DNA of 64,000 bases, from the NCBI GenBank assembly GCA_964551035.1, contig CAZKBK010000001.1, forward strand, positions 1-64,000. Direction: 5' to 3'. The translations under genes and the position numbers were made by a program. The notes beneath the pieces are model-generated. The model worked only from the letters and a program-made list of their open reading frames with translations. It was not told where the DNA came from and searched no databases. Below, piece after piece: positions 1 through 8,638 of this stretch. Each line of letters begins with the position of its first letter. The first letter of the stretch is position 1. The stretch comes from Chryseosolibacter sp964551035 (GTDB lineage: Bacteria; Bacteroidota; Bacteroidia; Cytophagales; Cyclobacteriaceae).

Positions 1-40
1 ATTTAACGATTAAACTTTATCTTTAACCGCTACTGTTTTT

Positions 41-216
41 GGGGAAGCTTTCAGAGGGACTTGTCGTATAAAATAATATTTTTACGCGGAAAGTGAGAGT
101 CATCATTACAACTATTTGTGAAAACGAGAACAAACGCCCCAACTAAAAACACCAGTATTTCTTTCGGAGATTTTAAGTGTACAAACACCTTTACAAGTCT
201 AGGTGAAAGCTTCCCC
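41..216. repeat. 24-bp imperfect inverted repeat pair
   Basis: The arms are 41-64 and 193-216. The outer 13 bases (GGGGAAGCTTTCA) match perfectly as inverted copies, then come 4 mismatches, then GACTTGT matches again, giving 20 of 24 identical. The 128 bp between the arms are AT-rich and show no credible gene. The right arm overlaps the end of the tyrosine recombinase remnant. This could be a pair of recombination sites or the ends of a small element. The repeat itself is certain; the role is a guess. Confidence 0.6.
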
Positions 217-462
217 AGAGTAGTTACACTCAAAAGTAATAATTGTTGTCGTAAACCCCTCGTTGGAAGGTGGGCTACCATGCCCCAGCAGCTCCTGTAT
301 ATACCTCAGGTTGGTTTCATTCTCCAATAAATGTGTGGCAAAACTATGGCTTAGGAATTCCCTGAAGATATACCTGTATGAATTGACTGTTGAATGACTG
401 TACCTGCGGGCTTCGAGCTTAGATACCAGAGCCGAAAGCGCTTCCTTGTAAGCGCGGGCTTC
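199..462 (-). pseudogene. Tyrosine recombinase (phage integrase family) remnant with internal deletion
   Basis: Reading the minus strand gives an open frame of 87 codons bounded by stops on both sides, with no start codon in place. The first part (EARRYSHSTVNSYRYIFREF) resembles the SAM-like core-binding domain of Xer-type integrases. It runs directly into HSFATHLLENETNLRYIQEL followed by LGH, the box II region of the catalytic domain. The roughly 150 residues normally between these parts are missing. The frame diverges after LGHGS, before the catalytic Tyr region would be complete. It is a decayed recombinase, probably from a lost mobile element. Confidence 0.75.
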
Positions 463-614
463 TTATTGTCATTTGCGGATTCTTTCTTAACAGCCGGAAA
501 AGATGGTCAGATCTAAAGGGTAGGCCTATACCTGCCCAAAACCTGTGGAACCAACAATTGATGGAATTTGAGCAGATTTTCAAAAAACCGGTTCGATAAT
601 GGGAGCCCTCCAGT

Positions 615-3137
615 CTAGTTCAAGTGCTCATGCTCCATCAGGCGGATCTTTGCCAGCGTGCTGCGCACCCTGTCCATCGTCGTTGTGATTTCCGGCAGCA
701 GTTCGGAATGGGTTTGCCCGGCGACCAGTTTCTTTTCGATCGACTGTAACCTGACACCCAGCGAAAGCATGCCGATCTGCCCGAATCTGCCGGCCATCTT
801 GTGGACCACTTCCCGCAGTGCATCGGTTCTGAAGTGTTCGAGGTGTTCGTCCACCCGCTCGAGGTCTTCGCGCGTCTCGTTGAGGAGGTCTCCGACGATA
901 GCGTGAAACAAGGCCTCGTCGCCCATCGTCATTCGGCGCAGGCCGGAGAGGTCGGGTTGTTCTTCCGGTTCCGGCAGGGGTGCATTGTCCGGCACCGGGG
1001 CTTCGACCAGCGTGAGCAGTTCATGTTCGTGAAAAGGTTTTGGAAGGATGGCGTCGAAGCCATGCCGAAAGAGGCTCTCGCGTTCTTCGGGCAGGACGTG
1101 CGCCGTAAGGGCAATGAAACGGGTTTTGTCGCCATAGCGCTTTCGGAGCTTTCCGCACAATTCAATCCCGTTCATTTCAGGCATGCGGATGTCGAGGAAG
1201 ATGCTGGACACAGGCTGGTTCGCCTGATAGGCCAGCGCGGCCCTGGCGCTTCCGAAGACCTCGAAGGGAATGCCCTGGCGGCTGAGGATCATGGATGCCA
1301 GACGCAGGATCAGGGGGTCGTCGTCAACGGCAAGTACAAGGCCCTCCTGTTTCGCCGGCGTAACCCTCCGGTCGTAGTGAACCCGGCCGGGAGCTTCCGT
1401 GCCGGCTTTCCTGAACGTGAGTTCTACGCGGAACGAGGTGCCAACCGCCGGTTCGCTGGAGACATCAAGAGCGCCTTCCTGGGCGTCGATCAGCGCCTTC
1501 ACGATGGTGAGTCCGAGGCCAGTGCCGCCATACTGTTTTGTCGTCGCCGTTTCAATCTGCTCAAACTGGTTGAAGATGCGGTCGAGATCTTCCTGGCGCA
1601 TGCCGATGCCCGTGTCGATGACTTCAAAAATGCAGCGAACCGTTTCATCTTCGTCGACCGTCCGGACCGAAAGTTTGACGAAACCCTGGTGCGTGAACTT
1701 GATGGCATTGCCCAACAGGTTGTAGAGGATCTGTCGCAGGCGGAAAGGGTCGCCCATAAGATGATGCGCCGTAGCCTGTTCAGTGTCGAGAAGGAACGTA
1801 AGGCTCTTGCGCTCAGCTTGTACCCGCATCGCGGCCTCCACTTCCCTGACCACCTGAAGCGGCCGGAATTTTTCGCTTGCCAGTTTGAACGTGCCGGACG
1901 AAATGCGACTGTAATCCAGTACTTCGTTGACGATGTGGAGAAGATGTTCCGATGAGCTGTAGATGGCCCTGACTTCTTCCGTTTCTCCTTCGCGCCGTTT
2001 CAGTTGTTCCGCAAACCCGATAATGGATTGCAGGGGCGTCCGGATCTCATGGCTCATGTTGGCCAGGAAGCGCTGTTTTATCTTTGACAACTCCTCGGCT
2101 TCGTCCCGGGCCGTTTCGAGCTGTTCCTTATAATAGTTGCTTTTGCCGATATCGATCCAGATGAGGTAGACCAGCAGGGCGGCCGCGAGAAAGAACGACA
2201 GCATCAGGATGTTGATTCGCGAAAGACTTTGGGCGATAACGCCAACGGCGTGTTCGTTCTTTTCGTTGACGCTTGCGAGTTCCTCCTTTTCAACATGGTG
2301 CAGGATATTCAACAGTTGGTTGATGAAGAGACTGTTTGCATGGATCAATTCGAGCTCCTGTTGCTGGAGTTGCTTGCGCTGTGAATGTTGGTCGCGCTCC
2401 ATTTCCCGCATGATGCGTTCGATTTGCGCCAGCGCGCGGTCCTGCCTTGCCATCGCCGCGCTGTCAACGGCCAGGCTGGTCTCGGTTTCTATCCTGACGC
2501 GCGGCGTATCCGGAGACTCGGCAATTTCTTTCCGCTTGCTGAAGAGCCGCTTAAGAAATGAACGCCTGTCCTCCGTTTGAGCCGACTGCCGGGTCGTATC
2601 CTGAATATAGGTGGTCGTCGTCCGTGTTTCCTGCGTGAGAAACGTGCTGTCAAGGGCCAGTCCGTCTTTTTCAAGGATGGCTTCAAGGGTGTCGATCTGC
2701 GTGGAGAACTCGCGGTTCTCAAGCAGGTCGGCTTTTACTTTGAGGTAGGAAAAGAAAAGTTCGTTGCGTTGTTGGAGGACCGACTTCATCTCGTCAAGGC
2801 GTTTCAATTGCGCGGTGTCCCAGGGAAGGGTTTTCAATGAATCGATAAGCGTATACAGTGAAGCGGATTGTTCCAGGAAAATGTCGTACGGCTTGTTCGG
2901 ATTGCGTATGGCTTCCGCGCGTTGAAGTTGATCCAGCGTTGTGACTTCCTCGAAAACCGTGTTAAGCAGGATGAGTTTCTCGTTGGGCTCGGACAACTCG
3001 TCCACGGTGTTCATCAATTCCTTGAACGAAAACCGGGCAATGGTCAGCGCCAGGAAAATGGCGAGCGAGACCAGGAGAAATGCCGCGAAAATCTTCCGGA
3101 CGACAGACCGCAGTGAGTGTTTGTTGGCGTTGAGCAT
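615..3137 (-). CDS. Hybrid sensor histidine kinase with receiver and HPt domains
   Basis: This 840-residue phosphorelay protein has the order TM1 (about 16-36), an extracytoplasmic sensor of about 270 residues rich in charged helix, TM2 (about 306-328), HisKA with phospho-acceptor His363 (NMSHEIRTPL), HATPase with the N box around Asn477, a receiver with Asp649 (FLDIRMPEMNG), and a C-terminal HPt with His779 (VVHKMAGRFGQ). It therefore carries a whole relay from kinase to HPt, and the final response regulator must be elsewhere. The sensor has no recognised ligand fold; long coiled-coil-like stretches (about 235-300) suggest a four-helix-bundle type. No operon partner is visible. Confidence 0.9.
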   Translation of the reverse strand: MLNANKHSLRSVVRKIFAAFLLVSLAIFLALTIARFSFKELMNTVDELSEPNEKLILLNTVFEEVTTLDQLQRAEAIRNPNKPYDIFLEQSASLYTLIDSLKTLPWDTAQLKRLDEMKSVLQQRNELFFSYLKVKADLLENREFSTQIDTLEAILEKDGLALDSTFLTQETRTTTTYIQDTTRQSAQTEDRRSFLKRLFSKRKEIAESPDTPRVRIETETSLAVDSAAMARQDRALAQIERIMREMERDQHSQRKQLQQQELELIHANSLFINQLLNILHHVEKEELASVNEKNEHAVGVIAQSLSRINILMLSFFLAAALLVYLIWIDIGKSNYYKEQLETARDEAEELSKIKQRFLANMSHEIRTPLQSIIGFAEQLKRREGETEEVRAIYSSSEHLLHIVNEVLDYSRISSGTFKLASEKFRPLQVVREVEAAMRVQAERKSLTFLLDTEQATAHHLMGDPFRLRQILYNLLGNAIKFTHQGFVKLSVRTVDEDETVRCIFEVIDTGIGMRQEDLDRIFNQFEQIETATTKQYGGTGLGLTIVKALIDAQEGALDVSSEPAVGTSFRVELTFRKAGTEAPGRVHYDRRVTPAKQEGLVLAVDDDPLILRLASMILSRQGIPFEVFGSARAALAYQANQPVSSIFLDIRMPEMNGIELCGKLRKRYGDKTRFIALTAHVLPEERESLFRHGFDAILPKPFHEHELLTLVEAPVPDNAPLPEPEEQPDLSGLRRMTMGDEALFHAIVGDLLNETREDLERVDEHLEHFRTDALREVVHKMAGRFGQIGMLSLGVRLQSIEKKLVAGQTHSELLPEITTTMDRVRSTLAKIRLMEHEHLN

Positions 3138-3323
3138 GGTTGTGCGCTAAACGGGCGTTATCTCAGCAGACCACCTGTGCATATAAACGAACGCAGGGAA
3201 AAAGGCTGTTCCCGTCAGCGACCGGATGACATATGTTCCGGCCGGCTGCGGTCATCGGTCGGCGAAGGTTCAGAGACCCGGATTCCGAAAGCCGGAACCG
3301 AAGCCTTCGAACGCACCCCCCGC

Positions 3324-3476
3324 CTACACGCTTCGGCCGCGAATGAGACGCAGCAACACGGCGATCACTGCGATTACCAGCAGGATGTGAATAATGCCCC
3401 CGACACTGAATACGAATGCGCCCAGAATCCAACCGATGATCAGAATGATAGCAATGACGTACAATAAATCGCTCAT
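3324..3476 (-). CDS. Small lmo0937-family membrane protein
   Basis: This 50-residue ORF starts MSDLLYVIAIILIIGWILG and contains two hydrophobic segments separated by FSVGGIIH, ending RLIRGRSV. The layout is typical of the lmo0937/DUF5670-type small membrane proteins common in Bacteroidota and often stress-linked. The molecular function is unknown. A perfect 11-bp inverted repeat lies 10 nt upstream of its start codon. It is divergent from the next small membrane gene at 3700. Confidence 0.8.
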   Translation of the reverse strand: MSDLLYVIAIILIIGWILGAFVFSVGGIIHILLVIAVIAVLLRLIRGRSV

Positions 3477-3486
3477 GATAATGCAT

Positions 3487-3527
3487 TTAAGTCACGGTGG
3501 CAGTCAAAAACCGATGCCGTGACTTAA
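3487..3527 (-). promoter_or_regulatory. 11-bp perfect inverted repeat before the lmo0937-type gene
   Basis: TTAAGTCACGG (3487-3497) and CCGTGACTTAA (3517-3527) are perfect inverted copies with a 19-nt spacer. In minus-strand RNA this forms a hairpin ending 10 nt before the start codon at 3476, so it could mask the ribosome site. As DNA it could be a dyad operator. Which of these applies is inference. Confidence 0.5.
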
Positions 3528-3699
3528 TGGCTGGCCAACGGCGCGAATTGGCGCATGTGGCGGGCGCCCTTGGGGAAATTATTGCCTGTAAATGTGAACT
3601 ACAACGATTGCTGAAAAGCAGACACGGCGCTGACAATCAGGATCAACCAGCCTTGGCACAAATATTTCAATGGCATGACCGGCTTTAAACTGTGAAGTT

Positions 3700-3900
3700 A
3701 TGGACATTGTGAAAATTGTGGTGGCGTTGATCTGTTCGTACGCGTTGTTCGTGGCAGTGGCTTATTTGTTCATGCGCCTTATCTTTCCAAAGATCGAAAT
3801 AGAGGACGATGAAGAACAGGAACGTGCGAGGCTCACAAAAGCACGCGCCCTCCGCCGTATGACCCGGCCGCCGAGAAGACAAAAAAACCTGGCGTTCTAG
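3700..3900 (+). CDS. Small single-pass membrane protein, unknown function
   Basis: The 66-residue product has one N-terminal membrane segment (about 5-27), then an acidic patch (IEIEDDEEQE) and a strongly basic tail (RRMTRPPRRQK). The family was not recognised. The gene is followed by two hairpins, the second a good terminator, which supports it being a real transcription unit. An overlapping minus-strand frame of similar length has no comparable protein features. Confidence 0.55.
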   Translation: MDIVKIVVALICSYALFVAVAYLFMRLIFPKIEIEDDEEQERARLTKARALRRMTRPPRRQKNLAF

Positions 3901-3911
3901 CACCAGGTTTT
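3884..3911. terminator. Bidirectional terminator hairpin
   Basis: AAAACCTGG (3884-3892) pairs perfectly with CCAGGTTTT (3903-3911) around a 10-nt loop, with an A run on the left and a T run on the right. It lies between convergent genes and overlaps the stop codon of the small membrane gene. Confidence 0.6.
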
Positions 3912-3913
3912 GG

Positions 3914-3948
3914 GCGAATCACGACCCGTAAGTCATGATTCGCTTTTT
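3914..3948 (+). terminator. Rho-independent terminator
   Basis: GCGAATCA (3914-3921) pairs with TGATTCGC (3936-3943), followed by five T. It sits downstream of the 3700 gene and just before the end of the convergent barrel gene. Confidence 0.65.
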
Positions 3949-3969
3949 CTTTCTTCCAAGCCACGACGA

Positions 3970-4695
3970 TCAATAGTCGTCGTTGTAGGAAGTATCGTAA
4001 TCGTCGTAGTCGTCATCATCATCGTAGCGGTCCGCCGCGTTGAGGTTGAACGACAGATAGAGCTGGGCAACCTGGTTCTTGGCGTTGCCCATAACACGGC
4101 GTGCGCCACCGCTCTCCGCGATCTCGTTCAGGCCGTAGTTGTAGCGTACGCCAAGCTGCGCGCCGGGGCCGAGGTTGAAACCGATACCGCCCACGAGTCC
4201 GTAGTCCCAATCTTCAAAGTTATCGCGATCCTGCGTGTCGAACTCGTTGTTGGGATCACCGTCATTGTTCCGTATCTCCGCGTTCAGCAGATATGCCCAA
4301 TACGGTCCTGCGTGGATTTCCGCCGCGCGACCAAGCTTGAACACGGCCAACACCGGGATGTCCAGGTAATGCAGGTTGATTCGCTGGTCGTGGTGCAGGT
4401 TAATGCCGCCACTGCCTACGGTACCATACGTAATCCCGGTTCCCTTTGTAGAGTAATTGATCTCTGGCTGTATCGCGAACGCCTCTGATGAGAAGATCTG
4501 CCCGAATACCCCGGCATGCCAGCCAAACCTTGCTTTTTCATCCTCCGCATTATCAACATATAAATTACTGAGATTCAATCCTCCCTTGAATCCAACCCGG
4601 GGCCTGGCCAGATCATCGTCCTGTGCCTGAGCGGCAGTAATGCCGACCAGCATCGCACAGAACACAACGCTTGCACTTCTCAATACCTTTTTCAT
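3970..4695 (-). CDS. Outer-membrane beta-barrel protein (PorT-like)
   Basis: The 241-residue product has a clear signal peptide (MKKVLRSASVVFCAMLVGITA, cleavage after AQA). Alternating strands follow, as in GFKGGLNLSNL, FAIQPEINYSTKG, GGIGFNLGPGAQLGVRYNYGL and LYLSFNL. This is the pattern of the small outer-membrane beta-barrel proteins of Bacteroidota. An unusual acidic tyrosine-rich tail (RYDDDDDYDDYDTSYNDDY) follows the last strand and would lie at the periplasmic end. Substrate or role is unknown. Confidence 0.8.
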   Translation of the reverse strand: MKKVLRSASVVFCAMLVGITAAQAQDDDLARPRVGFKGGLNLSNLYVDNAEDEKARFGWHAGVFGQIFSSEAFAIQPEINYSTKGTGITYGTVGSGGINLHHDQRINLHYLDIPVLAVFKLGRAAEIHAGPYWAYLLNAEIRNNDGDPNNEFDTQDRDNFEDWDYGLVGGIGFNLGPGAQLGVRYNYGLNEIAESGGARRVMGNAKNQVAQLYLSFNLNAADRYDDDDDYDDYDTSYNDDY

Positions 4696-5037
4696 ATCCT
4701 TTTTCCTCTGTTTTAGTTGGACATTTTTCCTTTCCGCAGGCTAAATATGGAAAGGCCGTGCCACGTTTAATTTGAGCGGCTTGCGTCACCGGCTAAAAAG
4801 ATTCTGCACCCCGATTATCCGGTTTTTCGACGGTCAAAAATCCACCGATCCGGCCGTGCGCGTTCGGTTGCGGTGTACAATAATTCAACGCTGGTCTGTA
4901 GAGATTTTTCCCACGATGCGGTTGCCATCCGCTCATTTTATCGCATGGCAGTCTCGCCAATCGCTGGTTTTGACGGGTCGTTCACGGCGGTTGCTTGTGG
5001 CATCATAATTTCATTTTCGTTGTCGAAACCATTGAAT
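4696..5037. other. Divergent intergenic region
   Basis: These 342 bp separate the barrel gene (minus) from the YtxH gene (plus). An open frame runs into the YtxH gene from 4873, but its translation has no protein-like features before the methionine at 5038. No strong hairpin or repeat is seen. It presumably holds both promoters. Confidence 0.4.
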
Positions 5038-5256
5038 ATGAATACAACGGCAAAGGTTGCAATAGGTGTCGGCATCGGTGTGGCCCTGGGTGCGCTATCC
5101 GGAATCCTGATGGCACCCGCCACCGGAAGGCGGACGCGGAAGAAGATCGAAAAGAGATCGCGAAAGCTTGCAAAACGCATGGCGGGATTCGTCGGCATGG
5201 GCGCAAAGCGACAGAAGGTGACCCGTAACGGCAGGACTACAGTTACGACAGGTTAA
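5038..5256 (+). CDS. YtxH-like small protein
   Basis: This 72-residue protein starts MNTTAKVAIGVGIGVALGA. It has one glycine-rich membrane segment, then LMAPATGRRTRKKIEKRSRK, the hallmark LxAPxxGxxxR motif of YtxH-domain proteins. The tail is short and basic. These proteins are usually general-stress-linked and of unknown mechanism. The start at 5038 is chosen because the domain begins directly after it. Confidence 0.75.
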   Translation: MNTTAKVAIGVGIGVALGALSGILMAPATGRRTRKKIEKRSRKLAKRMAGFVGMGAKRQKVTRNGRTTVTTG

Positions 5257-5375
5257 ACCCGGGTCTTCAGCGTATCCGGTACACACGTTGGGATATTGGG
5301 GTGCGTGTGAAAAGGGGAGACATTGCGGGATTGGGTTGAGGCCACTACGTGGAATTCACATTTGAGTTACTCCAT

Positions 5376-5412
5376 GAGCCGTCATTCCGCCTTTGTGACG
5401 GCTCTTTTTTTT
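5376..5412 (+). terminator. Strong Rho-independent terminator
   Basis: GAGCCGTCA (5376-5384) pairs perfectly with TGACGGCTC (5396-5404), followed by eight T. It ends the YtxH transcript. Confidence 0.85.
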
Positions 5413-5470
5413 GGCACAAGAAATGTGTTATAAAGCCTGGAGCCGAGAGATTAGAGCAAAGTACAGTGTT

Positions 5471-5548
5471 ATGAAAAGGAAATTGATCAGTATGTTAATC
5501 GGGCTTTGCATGTTCCTGCTGATGATGGGGATGCACCTGATGCAGTAG
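5471..5548 (+). CDS. Possible 25-residue Met-rich membrane peptide
   Basis: ATGAAAAGGAAATTG opens a 25-codon frame with a basic start (MKRK) and a single hydrophobic stretch containing 6 further methionines, ending HLMQ. It sits alone between the YtxH terminator and the convergent pgk gene, 58 nt after the terminator T run. It could be a real small membrane peptide or chance. No family is recognised. Confidence 0.35.
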   Translation: MKRKLISMLIGLCMFLLMMGMHLMQ

Positions 5549-5559
5549 CCGTTGTGCTG

Positions 5560-6744
5560 CTATGCGAGGGCTTTGACGCCCGGGAGGGTTTTCCCTTCGA
5601 AATATTCCAGCAGCGCGCCGCCACCGGTCGAAACGTAACTCACCTCGTCGTCCAATCCAAACCGGGCCACGGCTGCGGCAGAATCACCACCCCCGATCAA
5701 TGAAAACGCGCCATCCCGCGTGGCGTCTACAACGGCCTCCGCTACTTTGCGGGTTCCCCATGAGAATTTCTCCATTTCAAATACGCCCATGGGCCCGTTC
5801 CAGAGAATGGTCCTCGATTTTCGGATCACGTCGGAGAAGATCTGCGAAGCCTCGGGACCGATGTCCAGGCCCATCCAGCCGTCGGGGATCGAGTTGTTAT
5901 TGGCAATGTCCGTATTGGCCGAGGCGTCGAATTTATCTGCGATCACGGAGTCGAGGGGGAGATGCAATTCGACATTTTTTTCTTTCGCCTTCCTGATAAG
6001 GTCCTTCGCCAGGTCCAACTTGTCTTCTTCGACCAACGACTTGCCGATACTTCCCCCAAGGGCTTTGAAAAATGTGTACGTCATGCCCCCGCCAATGATG
6101 AGATGATCCACAGTATCAAGCAGCTTTTCGATAATGAGAATCTTATCGGATATTTTTGCTCCACCCATGATTGCCACGAATGGCTTTTCGGCGTTCTTCA
6201 ATACCCGCTTCGCGTTGTCGAGTTCGGCTGCCATTACGAGCCCCGCGCATTTCTCCGAAAAAAACTGAGCGACAACGGTGGTCGACGCGTGGGCGCGGTG
6301 CGCCGTTCCGAAGGCGTCGTTTACGTAGATGTCGCCGAGTTCCGAGAGCGCCTTTGCAAACGCCGTGTCACCCTTTTCTTCCTGCTTGTAAAAACGAAGG
6401 TTCTCAAGCAGCAACACTTCTCCGGGCTTCAGGCCGGCGGCTTTGGTTTTGGCTTCCTCTCCGATGCAGTCCGAAGCGAATTGCAGTTTGACGCCCAACA
6501 ACTTCTCCGCTGTGGCCAGGGTGTGTTTCAAGGAATATTTCTCCTCAGGTCCTTCTTTGGGTCGCCCCAGGTGCGACATCAGAATGCAACTGCCTCCATC
6601 TGCCAGGATCTTCTTCAGGGTGGGTATCGTGGCGCGTATCCGGTTATCGTCGGTGACGTTGTAGGACTTGTCAAGGGGCACGTTGAAGTCAACGCGGATG
6701 AGCGCGCGCTTTCCCTCGAAGTTGATATCGTTAATCGTTTTCAT
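5560..6744 (-). CDS. pgk: Phosphoglycerate kinase
   Basis: The glycolytic enzyme transfers phosphate from 1,3-bisphosphoglycerate to ADP. At 394 residues it has the usual length. Seen motifs are RVDFNVPLD near the N-terminus (substrate arginine), SHLGRP, the GGAKISDKI segment, the WNGPMGVFE segment and the nucleotide-binding GGGDSAAAV near the C-terminus. It is transcribed alone, convergent with the small peptide frame at 5471. The other glycolysis gene in the window, pfkA, is on the same strand about 0.7 kb upstream. Confidence 0.97.
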   Translation of the reverse strand: MKTINDINFEGKRALIRVDFNVPLDKSYNVTDDNRIRATIPTLKKILADGGSCILMSHLGRPKEGPEEKYSLKHTLATAEKLLGVKLQFASDCIGEEAKTKAAGLKPGEVLLLENLRFYKQEEKGDTAFAKALSELGDIYVNDAFGTAHRAHASTTVVAQFFSEKCAGLVMAAELDNAKRVLKNAEKPFVAIMGGAKISDKILIIEKLLDTVDHLIIGGGMTYTFFKALGGSIGKSLVEEDKLDLAKDLIRKAKEKNVELHLPLDSVIADKFDASANTDIANNNSIPDGWMGLDIGPEASQIFSDVIRKSRTILWNGPMGVFEMEKFSWGTRKVAEAVVDATRDGAFSLIGGGDSAAAVARFGLDDEVSYVSTGGGALLEYFEGKTLPGVKALA

Positions 6745-6841
6745 GTGATGACAGGTTGATGTTCGACGGGGACGAATTTAGCAAATGATCGCGGCCGCGC
6801 ATCGTTCGGTGTGCCTTTTTTACGAAATCGATTGAGATCGG

Positions 6842-7480
6842 CTAAAGCGTGCGTACAACTTCCGCCCAGGCGTCCCTGCCAAGCACGAAGTAGTAGAAGA
6901 AGCAGGCCAGCCAACCATGAAGTATGCCCGGCGCCCAGATGTTTCTATAACGAAGGTACAACGGTGTATAAATGAGCGCGAGTACAAAAGTACCGACGAT
7001 CAGCATCCACGAAGGGTAGTGGACAATAGAAAATATGAACGCGGTAACCAACGCGTTCACCGGCCTCGGCATGTGCCATCCTTGCATGTCATTTAAGTTT
7101 CCGGCGATCAGGCCGATAACGAGAAATTGCTGAATGACGCCCCATGCCGGGTACAGAATAAGGACCGGAATAATGTTCACATTGAAAGTGATCGTGTCCG
7201 CCCATACCCCATAGACTGCGAAGGCCACAATGGAAGGAATCGCAAACGGCGCTAAAGTCCGGAAGTATGCTCCGAAAGTATCGACGCGGAAGCCCCAATG
7301 TCTGAACACATCCTTCGCGGCGGCCGCGCGGTAACTTACATATGCCGACCAGAAAGCTACCGTACAGAGAATATACCAGAACTTTGCCGGATAGATGTCC
7401 ACGAAAATGAACTTGCATACGCCCGTCACTACAACGGCACATATCTCAAACAGGCGGGTGGAGTTCTGTCGTCGTAGCAT
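6842..7480 (-). CDS. CPBP-type intramembrane protease-like protein
   Basis: A 212-residue protein with about six membrane segments. It keeps the pattern of the CPBP (Abi/CAAX protease-like) family: WGVIQQF where active members have EExxxR, then FSIVHYP, then LHGWLAC. The glutamates of motif 1 are replaced by QQ, so peptidase activity is doubtful or the mechanism is altered; the two histidine motifs remain. It starts directly after the pfkA stop codon (no gap), so the two are probably co-transcribed. Confidence 0.65.
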   Translation of the reverse strand: MLRRQNSTRLFEICAVVVTGVCKFIFVDIYPAKFWYILCTVAFWSAYVSYRAAAAKDVFRHWGFRVDTFGAYFRTLAPFAIPSIVAFAVYGVWADTITFNVNIIPVLILYPAWGVIQQFLVIGLIAGNLNDMQGWHMPRPVNALVTAFIFSIVHYPSWMLIVGTFVLALIYTPLYLRYRNIWAPGILHGWLACFFYYFVLGRDAWAEVVRTL

Positions 7481-8581
7481 TCAATCACCAAAACTGACGA
7501 ACATGCCTTTTGCCGCCCTGACGAGAAACGAATCTTTATCGACAAACTTGGGTTCACGGGTGGCCTCCTCAAGGCTAACGTCTTCAATGCCGTTGTTGCG
7601 GTAGGTGACCATGCGCCCGAACTTCTGGTCGCGCACGAGTTCAAATGCTTTTACGCCCAACAGCGTAGCCAGCACGCGGTCGAACGCCGTCGGGCTTCCC
7701 CCGCGTTGCGTATGGCCCAGCACCGTTTCCCGTATCTCGGCTTTACAACCCGCCGCTTTCAGTTGACGCGACAGTTCATAAGCAACGCCACCCAGCCGCA
7801 CGTGCTCTGACCCTTTTTCTCCGGCCCTGGCGGTAACCGTACCTTCCTTTGCCCTGGCGCCTTCCGCCACAACGATATTGACGAATCCTTTCCCCCGCTT
7901 ATAGCGAAGGTTGATCCGCTTCACGAGCTTGTCGATGTCATAGGGAATCTCGGGGATAAGACAGATCTCCGCGCCACCGGCGATGGCGGTATGCAACGCG
8001 ATCCATCCGGCGTCACGTCCCATCACTTCCATGATCATCACACGATGGTGGCTCTCGGCGGTAGTCACCAGTTTGTCGAAGCTTTCGGTAGCGATCTGCA
8101 CCGCGGTCTGAAACCCAAACGTGACATCCGTGGCCGCGAGATCGTTATCGATCGTCTTGGGTACGCCCACGATCGGCACGCCCTTGTCGAACAACGCCTT
8201 CGATATGCGCTGTGAACCGTCGCCCCCGATGTTGATTATGGCATCGATGCCGAGTTTGTTCAATTTCTCGATCAGCTCGGGTGATCGGTCTATGTATTTG
8301 ACCGTGCCGTCGGGCTGAGGCGCCGGAAACTTTATCGGGTTGGCCTTGTTCGTGGTCTTCAGGATCGTTCCTCCGCGCACATGAATGCCCGCGACCCGTT
8401 TACCCGTCAGGCGGATCAGTTCCTGGGGCGTATTGAGCACGCCGTTGAAGGCTTCGACGCTGCCCAGCACCTCCCAGTCTTTTTCCTTCTTCGCCCGCTT
8501 TGCAATGCCGCGAATCACGGCGTTCAAGCCCGGGCAGTCGCCTCCCCCGGTGAGGACAAGTAGCTTCTTTCTTTTAGACAT
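7481..8581 (-). CDS. pfkA: 6-phosphofructokinase
   Basis: Catalyses phosphorylation of fructose 6-phosphate. Seen are GGGDCPGLNAVIR (12-24), GGDGS (119-123) and PKTIDND (141-147), then MGRDAGWIA. In this family Gly in GGDGS favours ATP as donor, while Lys in PKTIDND is typical of the PPi or mixed-substrate branch. The best call is an ATP-using member of that long-sequence branch. Length (366) fits. The CPBP gene follows with no gap. Confidence 0.93.
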   Translation of the reverse strand: MSKRKKLLVLTGGGDCPGLNAVIRGIAKRAKKEKDWEVLGSVEAFNGVLNTPQELIRLTGKRVAGIHVRGGTILKTTNKANPIKFPAPQPDGTVKYIDRSPELIEKLNKLGIDAIINIGGDGSQRISKALFDKGVPIVGVPKTIDNDLAATDVTFGFQTAVQIATESFDKLVTTAESHHRVMIMEVMGRDAGWIALHTAIAGGAEICLIPEIPYDIDKLVKRINLRYKRGKGFVNIVVAEGARAKEGTVTARAGEKGSEHVRLGGVAYELSRQLKAAGCKAEIRETVLGHTQRGGSPTAFDRVLATLLGVKAFELVRDQKFGRMVTYRNNGIEDVSLEEATREPKFVDKDSFLVRAAKGMFVSFGD

Positions 8582-8638
8582 CTTATGAACGATTTTCGAT
8601 GGCGTAAAGATAATGATTTGGTCCGTCGCTGAAGGTGC

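Noticed and set aside
1..614. Short frames at 51-281 and 118-330
   Set aside because: No start context or domain; they overlap the recombinase remnant and its inverted repeats.
801..1955. Long open frame of 384 codons on the plus strand opposite the hybrid kinase
   Set aside because: It lies fully antisense to a kinase with all expected motifs, and its translation shows no family pattern. It is a shadow frame caused by high GC.
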